This document shows, one piece after another, positions 51,295 through 60,048 of a DNA stretch of 64,000 nt. Positions within the stretch are counted from its first letter, which is position 1, and the number at the start of each line of letters is the position of its first letter. The notes beneath the pieces are model-generated. The model ran no database searches and was not told the origin of the DNA. It saw only the letters and a program-made list of their open reading frames with translations. Origin of the DNA: JBBDLF01 sp040879025 (lineage in GTDB: Bacteria; Pseudomonadota; Gammaproteobacteria; Pseudomonadales; Pseudohongiellaceae); contig JBBDLF010000039.1 of assembly GCA_040879025.1 (NCBI GenBank), positions 1 to 64,000 of the forward strand, in the 5' to 3' direction. The position numbers and the translations under genes are program-made.

Positions 51295-52086
51295 TCAGGC
51301 TTGCATCTTGTCGGCCAGAACGGCCAGTGCTTCAATCACCGATACGACATCCGCACCTTTGGCATTGACGACAAAAGCGAACCCGGCCTGAATTGCCTGG
51401 ACACGGACTCTTTCCGAGGGCACCAGCAAGGGGATCAGACGAACACTGCCTTGCTTGTCTCCGGATAATTCGCACAGGTTTTGCAGCACCTGCGAACTCG
51501 TCACCGTAATGACATCAACGGCACCGGTAGCGACCAGCTCCTGCAAATGCAGGCCGGGAGAGGTCGGTGTCTGCCTCTCGTATAATTCGATGTTGTCCAA
51601 CGTTGCACAGCGGGAATTGAGCTGCTCTGCGATCAGTTCGCGCCCGCCCCGGCCCCGGAACACCGCGATGTGCTTGCCCGCCACATCGGCGAGTTCCGGC
51701 ATCGCCAGCACATCTTCACTGGTATTGCCCGTGTGCGGCAGAATCGAACTGATACCGCTTGCGGCCAGGGCTTCCGCCGTGGACGCACCTATTGCCACAA
51801 CCTTTATCGTATCGGGAAAAGTCAATCCCAGACGATCCAGCCATGCACGTGTCTGTACGGCGGCGTTGGTACTGACAAAAAGGGCAATCTGATAGCGATC
51901 CAGATTTCGCAGGCAGTCTTCCAGCACCCGCACCCGTTCCGGATCGCTGATGGCGACAATCTCCATCAGCGGCAGGGAAACCGGCCGGCCTCCTGCCGCT
52001 TCTATTGCCTGCAATAATGGCCGTTGCTGGCCCTCCGGCCTGGTGACCAGCACCCTGAGTCCTTTTAGCCGTGTCTGAGTGATCAT
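51295..52086 (-). CDS. hemD: Uroporphyrinogen-III synthase
   Basis: A 263-residue two-lobed enzyme that closes and inverts ring D of hydroxymethylbilane to uroporphyrinogen III. HemD is poorly conserved; recognisable parts are LKGLRVLVTRPEGQQRPLLQAI, VVAIGASTAEAL, GKHIAVFRGRGGRELIAEQL, IELYERQTP and DVITVTSSQVLQNL. It follows hemC by 34 bases on the same strand. The hemX and hemY genes that follow hemD in many gammaproteobacteria are absent; the convergent ubiD comes next. Confidence 0.92.
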   Translation of the reverse strand: MITQTRLKGLRVLVTRPEGQQRPLLQAIEAAGGRPVSLPLMEIVAISDPERVRVLEDCLRNLDRYQIALFVSTNAAVQTRAWLDRLGLTFPDTIKVVAIGASTAEALAASGISSILPHTGNTSEDVLAMPELADVAGKHIAVFRGRGGRELIAEQLNSRCATLDNIELYERQTPTSPGLHLQELVATGAVDVITVTSSQVLQNLCELSGDKQGSVRLIPLLVPSERVRVQAIQAGFAFVVNAKGADVVSVIEALAVLADKMQA

Positions 52087-52120
52087 CTGATTGACCAGAA
52101 ACCCCGGTTCAGACCGCTTT

Positions 52121-53047
52121 TCAGGCCTGAGCGAGCAAATCCCGCAGAATTTCGTCAGCCCCCAAACCCAGTAGTTCTTCGGCCAGGGACAAACCCATCG
52201 ATTCAGCGTCGGCGCCGTGACCCGACACCTCTCTTTTGATGACGCGCCTGCCGTTAACATCACCTACCAGAGCCCGTAAATAAAGCAGATCGTCGGAAAG
52301 TTCAGCATAGCAGGCAATAGGAACCTGGCAGCCTCCTTCAAGGCGCCTGTTAACTGCTCTTTCGGCCGCGATCCGCGTTGCTGTAGCCGGGTGATGCAAA
52401 CAATTGAGCAGTCCCCGCGTATTCTCATCGTTCAGCCGGCATTCAATGCCTACGGCGCCCTGTCCCTGAGCCGGAAGACAGATTTCAAAGGAAAGACGTT
52501 CGGTCAGCCGCGGCTCCAGCCCCAGACGGATCAGGCCCGCGGATGCCAGGATGATGGCATCAAACTCACCCGCATCCAGCCTCGCCAGCCTTGAACCCAC
52601 ATTGCCCCGTAAGTCATCGATGTCGAGATCCGGCCGGAAATGACGCAACTGGGATTGCCGCCGGTAACTGGAGGTGCCCACCCGCGCTCCCTGCGGAAGT
52701 GCCTGCAGGCTGTCGAAATGGTTGGAAACAAAGGCATCGGACGGGTCTTCCCGCTCACAGATAACCGCCAGACCCAAACCCTCGGGAAATTCCACCGGCA
52801 CATCCTTCATGGAATGAACGGCGATGTCCGCCCGATCCTCAAGCAGGGCATTTTCCAGTTCCTTGACGAACAGACCCTTGCCGCCGACCTTGGACAACGG
52901 CGCATCAAGGAAACGATCACCCTTGGTGGTCATCGCCACCAGTTCAACCTCGATGTCGGAATGAGCCGCCATCAGACCCGCTTTGACATACTCCGCCTGC
53001 CACAATGCAAGTGGACTTTTTCTGGTGGCAATACGAACGCGCTTCAC
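52121..53047 (-). CDS. hemC: Porphobilinogen deaminase (hydroxymethylbilane synthase)
   Basis: A 308-residue enzyme that links four porphobilinogens into hydroxymethylbilane. Motifs are IATRKSPLALWQAEYV, MKDVPVEFPEGLGLA, VGTSSYRRQSQLRHFRPDL, LRGNVGSRLARLD, and the dipyrromethane cofactor Cys in RRLEGGCQVPIACYAE. It is first of the hemC-hemD pair and divergent from argH, the usual order in Pseudomonas-like genomes. Confidence 0.96.
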   Translation of the reverse strand: MKRVRIATRKSPLALWQAEYVKAGLMAAHSDIEVELVAMTTKGDRFLDAPLSKVGGKGLFVKELENALLEDRADIAVHSMKDVPVEFPEGLGLAVICEREDPSDAFVSNHFDSLQALPQGARVGTSSYRRQSQLRHFRPDLDIDDLRGNVGSRLARLDAGEFDAIILASAGLIRLGLEPRLTERLSFEICLPAQGQGAVGIECRLNDENTRGLLNCLHHPATATRIAAERAVNRRLEGGCQVPIACYAELSDDLLYLRALVGDVNGRRVIKREVSGHGADAESMGLSLAEELLGLGADEILRDLLAQA

Positions 53048-53141
53048 TGAACTCTCTCATCTGCAATTTAAATATAGAAGGCATTTTACGTGATTTGCAA
53101 GATAATATCCGGAAACTCTGAGCATACCCCTGCAAACTTGT

Positions 53142-53147
53142 TATAAT
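53142..53147 (+). promoter_or_regulatory. Likely -10 box of argH promoter
   Basis: A consensus TATAAT preceded by TTGT lies 55 bases before the argH start. No strong -35 is seen at 17-18 bases, so this may be an extended -10 type promoter. The hemC promoter must lie in the same 154-base gap on the other strand. Confidence 0.45.
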
Positions 53148-53201
53148 CGCCGCCCACGCGGCACGTTAATCCAATCGTAAACCCTCTCAGCCGGGCCGAA
53201 T

Positions 53202-54611
53202 ATGAACGACAGCGATGATGCCCCGAAACCCTGGGGCGGCAGATTCTCTGAACCCACCGATGCCTTTGTGGAACGATTTACCGCCTCAGTGGGATTCGAT
53301 CACAGGCTTTATCGCCATGACATCGCCGGTTCGATTGCCCATGCCCGCATGTTGCAAAAGGCGGGCGTTCTCAGCACGGACGAAACCACCGCTATTGTTG
53401 ACAGTCTCGAGTCAATCCGTGACGACATCACGGCCGGAAAGTTCAACTGGTCCGTCAGTCTGGAAGATGTTCACATGAACGTGGAAACCGAACTGACCAG
53501 GCGCATCGGCGCCACCGGCAAGAAGTTACACACCGGCAGGTCGCGCAATGACCAGGTTGCCACGGATATACGGCTGTATCTGCGGGATGAAATCGATCTC
53601 ATTGCGGCTGCCATCACGCGCCTGCAACTCGGACTGGTGCACCTGGCGGAAGGCGAGGCATCCACCATCATGCCGGGGTTTACTCACTTGCAGACCGCGC
53701 AGCCGGTGAGCTTCGGACACCATTTGATGGCCTGGTATGAAATGTTGCAACGCGATTACGAGCGGCTGTTGGACTGCCGTAAACGCGTGAATATTTCACC
53801 GCTGGGTGCCGCCGCGCTGGCGGGAACCAGCTTCCCGATAGATCGCGATTACACAGCGGAGCTACTGGGTTTTGATGCGCCCAGCCGTAACTCTATCGAT
53901 TCGGTCAGTGATCGCGATTTCAGCATGGAATTCGCGTCGTTCTGCAGCCTGCTTATGGTACACCTGTCACGTTTCTCCGAAGAACTTGTGCTGTGGAGTT
54001 CGGCGCAGTTTGATTTCATCGATCTGCCTGACAGGTTCTGTACTGGCTCTTCTATAATGCCGCAGAAAAAAAACCCTGATGTTCCCGAACTCGTAAGAGG
54101 TAAAACCGGCCGAGTAGTTGGTCACCTGATGTCGCTTCTCACATTGATGAAGTCGCAGCCGCTGGCCTATAACAAGGACAATCAGGAAGACAAGGAGCCA
54201 TTGTTCGATCTGGTCGACACGGTCAGGGATTGCCTTCAGGCATATGGAGACATGGTGCCTGCTATAACCGCCAAACCCGACCGCATGTACCAGGCTGCGT
54301 TACAGGGTTATTCCACCGCCACCGATCTGGCCGACTATCTGGTAAAAAAAGGATTACCGTTTCGCGATGCTCATGAGGTAGTGGGCAAATCCGTCGCTTA
54401 CGGACTTGCAAAGGGTAAAGACCTCAGCGAAATGTCATTACAGGAACTGTCCGGATTCTCCAGTCTGATCAGCGACGACGTATTTGAAATGTTGACCCTG
54501 GAAGGCTCGGTTGACGCCCGTGATCATATCGGCGGCACAGCGCCAAAACAGGTCAGGGCCGCCACGGCCGCGGCGAAAGCGGAATTGCAGCGACGCGGGC
54601 AAAACCCTTGA
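53202..54611 (+). CDS. argH: Argininosuccinate lyase
   Basis: A 469-residue enzyme of the fumarase/aspartase superfamily that splits argininosuccinate into arginine and fumarate, the last step of arginine synthesis. Motifs: KPWGGRFSEPTDAFVERF, EDVHMNVE, TGRSRNDQVATD, TVLQ-type helix TIMPGFTHLQTAQP and the signature loop GSSIMPQKKNPDVPEL. Full length, with start matching relatives. Divergent from hemC. Confidence 0.97.
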   Translation: MNDSDDAPKPWGGRFSEPTDAFVERFTASVGFDHRLYRHDIAGSIAHARMLQKAGVLSTDETTAIVDSLESIRDDITAGKFNWSVSLEDVHMNVETELTRRIGATGKKLHTGRSRNDQVATDIRLYLRDEIDLIAAAITRLQLGLVHLAEGEASTIMPGFTHLQTAQPVSFGHHLMAWYEMLQRDYERLLDCRKRVNISPLGAAALAGTSFPIDRDYTAELLGFDAPSRNSIDSVSDRDFSMEFASFCSLLMVHLSRFSEELVLWSSAQFDFIDLPDRFCTGSSIMPQKKNPDVPELVRGKTGRVVGHLMSLLTLMKSQPLAYNKDNQEDKEPLFDLVDTVRDCLQAYGDMVPAITAKPDRMYQAALQGYSTATDLADYLVKKGLPFRDAHEVVGKSVAYGLAKGKDLSEMSLQELSGFSSLISDDVFEMLTLEGSVDARDHIGGTAPKQVRAATAAAKAELQRRGQNP

Positions 54612-54615
54612 TTGG

Positions 54616-54636
54616 CCAGGGAGCCTGTGAACAACT
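54616..54636. repeat. Short dispersed repeat, copy 3
   Basis: Core GGGAGCCTGTGAACAACT preceded by CCA, one mismatch from the copy at 46255. It lies between the argH stop and the stop codon of the protease gene, which it partly provides. Confidence 0.5.
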
Positions 54637-55726
54637 AGGGCGAGGAAGGCGCCTCCAGTTCGACCCGGTATTCCTCGCGGCGCCCCTCGCGTAAAGTGAC
54701 AACGGTCACTTCATCCCCGGGCTCGTGAGCTTCCAGCACTGTCAACAGATCGTCCTGGCTGGCGATTTCCTCACCGTCTACAGACTGAATCACGTCGCCG
54801 AGAATCAGTCCTCTGCCGCTGCGGGTCACGCCGCGCATCCCTCCTTCATGAGCCGGCCCGCCTTCGAATACATCCAGTATTACCAGTCCTTCCAGGCCGC
54901 GAATCTGGTTGGCATAAGCCTGCGGCAGAAGTGAAACACCCAGTATCGGTGTCTGCACCCTGCCGTAGGCAATCAGGTCGTTCACAATATTTTTCAGGCT
55001 GTTTACCGGAATCGCGAATCCGATCCCTGAGCTGGCGCCGCTGGGGCTGAATATGGCCGTGTTGACACCAACCAGCTGGCCCATGGAATTGAGAAGCGGA
55101 CCGCCCGAATTGCCGGGGTTGATGGCCGCATCAGTCTGGATGACGTCGCGAATTTTGCGGCCGACTACGGAATCAATTTCGCGACCAAGAGCGCTGACCA
55201 CACCTACTGTCATTGTGTTGTCCAATCCGAACGGATTGCCGATTGCGATCACCTTGCGGCCCACTTCCAGCAGTGAGGAGTCGCCCAGGGAAACGGGATT
55301 CAACGCGTGTTGTGGGGCATCTATTTTGAGAACCGCCACATCCTTGTCCGGTGCCACGCCGACCGGAACGGCGTCAAAACTGCTGCCGTCGGGTAGCGTG
55401 ACGGTCATGCGGCTGGCGTCCCTGACCACATGAAAGTTGGTAATGACATGCCCTTCCTTGTCCCAGATAAACCCGGAACCGCTGCCCAGCGGAACCTCCT
55501 GGGGATTGAGTGTATAGAATGAACGTACAATTCGGGAATTGGTGATATTGACAACGGAGGGACCGGCCTGCTTGAAGATTTCAATATTGTTTTCTTCGTC
55601 GTCGGTTTTGAAGGCGCTATAGTCCTGCGCGTAAATTACCGGCGCGGGTGAACCCGGAAACGGTACCGGCGCCGACAACAACACCAGCAGACAAAACAGG
55701 GGAACAGAACTCGGAAAGATTTTCAC
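54635..55726 (-). CDS. HtrA/DegP-like periplasmic serine protease
   Basis: A 363-residue S1C protease with a cleavable signal peptide (ending IYAQ). Catalytic triad: His in VITNFHVV, Asp in PDKDVAVLKID, Ser in NPGNSGGPLLN. A single PDZ domain covers about 265-355 (ILGVSLLPQAYANQI, GLILGDVIQSVDGEEI). One PDZ and about 360 residues place it with DegS/AlgW-like regulators or small HtrA enzymes, but the N-terminus looks like a cleaved signal rather than an anchor. GTG start after GGAGGC. Role: envelope protein quality control or sigma-E signalling. Confidence 0.9.
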   Translation of the reverse strand: MKIFPSSVPLFCLLVLLSAPVPFPGSPAPVIYAQDYSAFKTDDEENNIEIFKQAGPSVVNITNSRIVRSFYTLNPQEVPLGSGSGFIWDKEGHVITNFHVVRDASRMTVTLPDGSSFDAVPVGVAPDKDVAVLKIDAPQHALNPVSLGDSSLLEVGRKVIAIGNPFGLDNTMTVGVVSALGREIDSVVGRKIRDVIQTDAAINPGNSGGPLLNSMGQLVGVNTAIFSPSGASSGIGFAIPVNSLKNIVNDLIAYGRVQTPILGVSLLPQAYANQIRGLEGLVILDVFEGGPAHEGGMRGVTRSGRGLILGDVIQSVDGEEIASQDDLLTVLEAHEPGDEVTVVTLREGRREEYRVELEAPSSP

Positions 55727-55814
55727 TTGGTTGCCTCCGACGTCGGAATTAAAAAAGGCCTCAGTCCTTACAGACAATAAACAATGTGGACGGCCGTGAT
55801 CAAGTGCGGGCAGG

Positions 55815-57812
55815 TTATCGGGTATTTCCCGACTCGAGTTCCGCACCCAGCGCCAGCCATTCCTCTTCACTCGCCGTTAATTCAGCCTGCAACTGACCCT
55901 GATCCTGGAGCAAGGCGGTCAGCTCGGGTTTGCGGGCCTCGTCATAGAGTTCCTGATCAGCCAGCCTCCGGTCAATTCCAGAGAGTCTATGCTGAAGTTT
56001 CTCAATCTCCTTCTCCAGGAACTTAAGCCTCGTTCGCATCGGGGCCACACGTTCGCGGCGCGCCGCCGCGAGCTGGCGCCGCTGCTTCTTGTCCAACAGC
56101 ACTTCCGGTTCCGGGGGTGATACCGCACGGACATCGCTTCGCTGTGCGGCAATGTGATTCGCGCCGGACTTCGTGCCGCTGGATCCTTTCACGTCATTCA
56201 CCCCCTGTGTTTTCCTCGCCGCCTGCGCTCCATTACCCGATCCCGCACTCGCCTTCCGTACCCGTTTTTCATAGGCGGCCAGTGTGCCGTCGAACTCCGT
56301 GCAATTGCCATTTTCCACCAGCAAAAACCGGTCGACGGTATTCATCAGCAAGTGCCGGTCGTGAGACACCAGAACGATCGCGCCGCCAAACTCCTGTAAT
56401 GCGACCGTCAGCGCATGACGCATTTCCAGGTCGAGGTGGTTAGTGGGCTCGTCCAGCAGCAACAGGTTCGGCCTGCTGAATGCGACGAGCGCGAGAGCCA
56501 GTCGCGCCTTTTCGCCGCCGGAAAACAAACCCACCAGGCTGTCCGCTTTTGTACCGCGAAAATCGAAACCACCAAGATAATCCCGAAGCACCTGTTCGCG
56601 AACACCTGGAAAACTGCTCTGCATGATCTGCATTGCGCTGCAGTCGCTGCGCAATACATCCACCTGGTGTTGTGCAAAATAGCCAGTTTTCAAATGGCGC
56701 GCCGGCAACAGCTCACCGGCCAGAGGCGCCAGTTGACCCGCCAGTGACTTCAGCAGGGTGGTCTTGCCGCTCCCGTTTAGACCCAGCAGGCCGATGCGAT
56801 CACTGGCACGCAACACCAGCCGGAGTTTATTGAGAATCGGGTCGCTGTAACCGATATCGGTATGATCAAGCGTCAACAAATTATCGGGAATATTGTCCGC
56901 CGCGGGCAGATGAAAACTGAAGGGCGAATCCGCATGGGCCGGCTCCATTTCCTGCATGCGGTTCAATTCCTTCAATCGGCTCTGCGCCTGCTTTGCCTTG
57001 CTGGCCTTGGCGCGAAACCGGCGCACGAAATCCTCGATCTCGCTTTTGCGTCGCTGCTGCTTCTCAAAAAATGCCTGCTGTTGCGCCATGCGTTCGGCGC
57101 GCTGCTTTTCATAAGCGCTGTAGTTGCCACGATATTGTATGGTTTTGTAATTTTCCAGGCTGATCACCGAATCGATCACCTTGTCCAGAAAGCCCCGGTC
57201 GTGCGAAACGATCAGCAAGGTGCCTTCGTAGCGACCAAGCCATTGCTCCAGCCATAAAGTGGCTTCCATATCAAGGTGGTTAGTTGGCTCATCAAGCAGC
57301 AAAAGATCCGACGGGCACATCAGCGCGGCGGCCAGGTTCAGCCTTACCCGCCAACCTCCCGAAAATGCCTCGACAGGCCTGTCGCATTCCGCGGTAGTGA
57401 ATCCCAGCCCCGACAGCAGCTGTTCCGCGCGGTTCTCAATGTCGTAGGCTCCACGCTCATCAATGGCGTCGTGCAACATCGTCAGAGCATTCTCGTCTCC
57501 GTTGGCTTCCGCCTCGCGCAGTTTTCTTTCCAGACGCCGATACTCCCTGTCGCCGTCAATAACGTATTCCCTGGCGCTGCGGTCGGAGCCTGCTGTTTCC
57601 TGCAGCATCTGCGAAATACGCAAACCCTGGGGCACGGATACAGTTCCGGCGTCCAGCGGCAGCTGTCCCGTAAAGCAGGCAAACAGACTGGTCTTGCCGC
57701 TGCCATTGCGACCGACTACGCCTGTTTTCTGGCCTGTGTGAATTATCAGGTCGGCCTCGTCGAGCAGTACGGTAGTACCGCGCATCAGAACAGCCTTGGT
57801 GAGGGAAATCAT
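55815..57812 (-). CDS. yheS: ABC-F ATPase YheS
   Basis: A 665-residue soluble protein with two ABC domains: Walker A GRNGSGKTS and GLNGSGKTT, signatures FSGGWRVRLNLAAAL and FSGGEKARLALAL, Walker B LLLLDEPTNHLDME and LLLLDEPTNHLDLE. Between them is the P-site tRNA interaction linker rich in Lys, Arg and Gln (RAKASKAKQAQSRLKEL). The C-terminal charged coiled coil is at about 560-660. Closely matches E. coli YheS in layout. ABC-F proteins act on the ribosome E-site to relieve stalled translation. ATG 57812 is chosen because the family N-terminus starts there. Confidence 0.92.
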   Translation of the reverse strand: MISLTKAVLMRGTTVLLDEADLIIHTGQKTGVVGRNGSGKTSLFACFTGQLPLDAGTVSVPQGLRISQMLQETAGSDRSAREYVIDGDREYRRLERKLREAEANGDENALTMLHDAIDERGAYDIENRAEQLLSGLGFTTAECDRPVEAFSGGWRVRLNLAAALMCPSDLLLLDEPTNHLDMEATLWLEQWLGRYEGTLLIVSHDRGFLDKVIDSVISLENYKTIQYRGNYSAYEKQRAERMAQQQAFFEKQQRRKSEIEDFVRRFRAKASKAKQAQSRLKELNRMQEMEPAHADSPFSFHLPAADNIPDNLLTLDHTDIGYSDPILNKLRLVLRASDRIGLLGLNGSGKTTLLKSLAGQLAPLAGELLPARHLKTGYFAQHQVDVLRSDCSAMQIMQSSFPGVREQVLRDYLGGFDFRGTKADSLVGLFSGGEKARLALALVAFSRPNLLLLDEPTNHLDLEMRHALTVALQEFGGAIVLVSHDRHLLMNTVDRFLLVENGNCTEFDGTLAAYEKRVRKASAGSGNGAQAARKTQGVNDVKGSSGTKSGANHIAAQRSDVRAVSPPEPEVLLDKKQRRQLAAARRERVAPMRTRLKFLEKEIEKLQHRLSGIDRRLADQELYDEARKPELTALLQDQGQLQAELTASEEEWLALGAELESGNTR

Positions 57813-58003
57813 AATCGGAACCGGAAACAAGCTGATAACGGGGAAACTATAGTCACCCGGGACATCGCAGACTTAACGGAAAAGGTAATGATACCACGTC
57901 TGGCGGCGGCGGCCGGGGACGCCCTACGCCAAGATTGATTTACCGCAGCCTTATTCGTACTATGGCTCCATCCTGCCAACCCCGGCACGTGGTGGAGAAA
58001 AAC

Positions 58004-58723
58004 GTGGTTGAAAACAGAAATCTGAAGAAAATTCTCATTATTGACGATGATGAAAAGCTGGGTCAGCTTCTCACTCAATACCTTGAGCGTTACGATATGT
58101 CGGTGATGGTGGCACTGACCCCCACCAAGGGTTTCGAACTGCTGAAGAAGCACAAGCCGGACCTGTTGATTCTGGACGTGATGCTGCCGGAAAAAGATGG
58201 GTTTGAGATATGCCGGGAAATTCGTGCCAAAACCTCAATGTACGGTCAATTGCCTATCCTGATGCTGACCGCACACGGTGAAGTGACCGACCGTATCGTC
58301 GGGCTGGAACTCGGCGCCGATGATTACCTTCCCAAGCCGTTTGAGCCTCGCGAACTGGTCGCCAGAATTCACAACATTCTGCGGCGCGCCAACGATGCCG
58401 GTAACGGGCCGAAGGAGATCAGACCCATCGACGGCCTTGAAGTGGATACCGCCAGGCGCGAAGCAAAGCTGGATGGCGAACTGCTCGAACTGACCACGAT
58501 GGAGTACGAGCTGTTGATTTTGTTTATGCAGTCACCCAACAAGACCTTTACCCGCGACGAATTGATGAATCGGCTGCGCGGTATTGATGCGGAATTATTT
58601 TCAAGAGCGGTAGATACATTGGTAAGCAGACTGCGGCATAAGTTGAAAGACACGTCAAAAACACCTCGATTCATCAAGACGGTCTGGGGGCGTGGCTATA
58701 CTTTTGTCGGGGAGCCCGGATGA
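58004..58723 (+). CDS. OmpR-family response regulator, RstA/CpxR-like
   Basis: A 239-residue regulator: receiver (ILIIDDDEKLGQLL, Asp in LLILDVMLPEKDG, Lys in DDYLPKPFEPRELV) and winged helix (LELTTMEYELLILFMQ, FSRAVDTLVSRLRHKL, FIKTVWGRGYTFVGEP). Several in-frame GTG codons precede the conserved start; GTG 58004 is chosen because GGAG lies at suitable spacing. It is divergent from yheS and overlaps the kinase gene by four bases. Likely responds to envelope conditions; targets could include the convergent Gld-type export genes. Confidence 0.9.
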   Translation: MVENRNLKKILIIDDDEKLGQLLTQYLERYDMSVMVALTPTKGFELLKKHKPDLLILDVMLPEKDGFEICREIRAKTSMYGQLPILMLTAHGEVTDRIVGLELGADDYLPKPFEPRELVARIHNILRRANDAGNGPKEIRPIDGLEVDTARREAKLDGELLELTTMEYELLILFMQSPNKTFTRDELMNRLRGIDAELFSRAVDTLVSRLRHKLKDTSKTPRFIKTVWGRGYTFVGEPG

Positions 58724-60048
58724 ATGCGTTTATCCTGCGGGTAAAACATTCGCTTTTTTTTCGCCTCTTCTTAATCTTCAGCATCACGGTACTGCTGTTT
58801 GTCGTCATCATTACCGTGTCACTGCGCCAGTTCAATCAGAGCTCCAGCTCGGAAATCACCGCGATACCGGATTTCTTTATTCGCAATATCGAATCGATTA
58901 TCGACGAGATAGGCACACCTCCCGATCTTGAAACGGCCGTATTGCTGGCGAACGACCTGGACTGGACCATTCATATCCAAAATCCGATCATGAGCTGGAA
59001 ATCAGACGAAGATGATCGTCTCGATGTGGAGAGCGCTGTCTACGACAGAACGCTGGCGTCAGACGCGGAAATTCGCACGATAAGTGGCGAAGATATCATT
59101 GTAGTGATCCGCAACGATTACGAATTCGTTCTCTACCAACGCTACCTCGACTCGAATGAATTCAATTACGTCACACTGTATGCCGGAGTGACACTGGCTG
59201 CCATTGTATTGCTGCTTAACTACCTGATGGTGAACCGGTTGCTGGATCCGATTCGTCTGCTCAAACGGGGGGCGGAACGAATTCGCCAGGGCGATCTGAG
59301 CTTTCGGGTTCCGACCGATCGCCAGGATGAACTGGGGGAACTTACCATGAGCGTGAACCACATGGCCGATTCCCTGCAGTCGATGTTGGAGGCCAAGCGG
59401 CAATTGTTGTTGGCCATCAGCCATGAGTTACGCACCCCGATTACGCGCGCCAAGCTGCAACTGGAGTTTATGGAAGACGGCAGGATAGCGCAGAATCTCA
59501 GGGAGGATATCGATGAAATCGATCTGCTGATCAGCGATCTGCTGGAAGCGGAGAGGCTGAACAATGAACACTCGGTGCTGGTGGCTGAGCCGGTGCAATT
59601 TTCCGGATTTGTGGAGTCGGTGGTGGAACCCTATTTTGCTTATCCAGGGGGGCTGGAACTGGATCTTCCGGCACAGAGCCGGGAGATGCACATTGACAAA
59701 TTACGCATCAGGCTGTTGATTACGAACCTGTTGAACAATGCCATAAGGCACGGCGAGAATGAGCCACTGGTAGTGAAAGTGTCCTACAAGGAGGAGCGCG
59801 GCGTTCTGGAGGTCATTGACCACGGCGAGGGTATCGCGGCTGAACATCTGGCCAGTATCGGCGAGCCATTCTATCGGGCGGACAGCGCAAGGCAGCGCAA
59901 TACCGGAGGATTTGGACTCGGTTTGTACCTGTGCAAATTGATTGCCCAGGCTCATGGCGGAAAACTGAGAATCTCCAGCGAACCAGGTCAGGGCACACAC
60001 ATTACCGTCGAATTGCCTAACCGTCCACCAGAGTTCAAGGGCGCCTGA
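58720..60048 (+). CDS. Sensor histidine kinase, RstB/CpxA-like
   Basis: A 442-residue kinase with TM1 at about 14-34 and TM2 at about 145-170 around a periplasmic domain of about 110 residues, a HAMP segment (NRLLDPIRLLKRGAERIRQGDLSFRV), phospho-acceptor LAISHELRTPITRAKLQLEFM and boxes NLLNNAIRHGE, VIDHGEGI, GGFGLGLYLCKLI. Start overlaps the regulator stop (ATGA). Its own stop TGA (60046-60048) directly abuts the convergent Gld-type gene stop, forming TGATCA with no bases between. Confidence 0.92.
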   Translation: MNAFILRVKHSLFFRLFLIFSITVLLFVVIITVSLRQFNQSSSSEITAIPDFFIRNIESIIDEIGTPPDLETAVLLANDLDWTIHIQNPIMSWKSDEDDRLDVESAVYDRTLASDAEIRTISGEDIIVVIRNDYEFVLYQRYLDSNEFNYVTLYAGVTLAAIVLLLNYLMVNRLLDPIRLLKRGAERIRQGDLSFRVPTDRQDELGELTMSVNHMADSLQSMLEAKRQLLLAISHELRTPITRAKLQLEFMEDGRIAQNLREDIDEIDLLISDLLEAERLNNEHSVLVAEPVQFSGFVESVVEPYFAYPGGLELDLPAQSREMHIDKLRIRLLITNLLNNAIRHGENEPLVVKVSYKEERGVLEVIDHGEGIAAEHLASIGEPFYRADSARQRNTGGFGLGLYLCKLIAQAHGGKLRISSEPGQGTHITVELPNRPPEFKGA

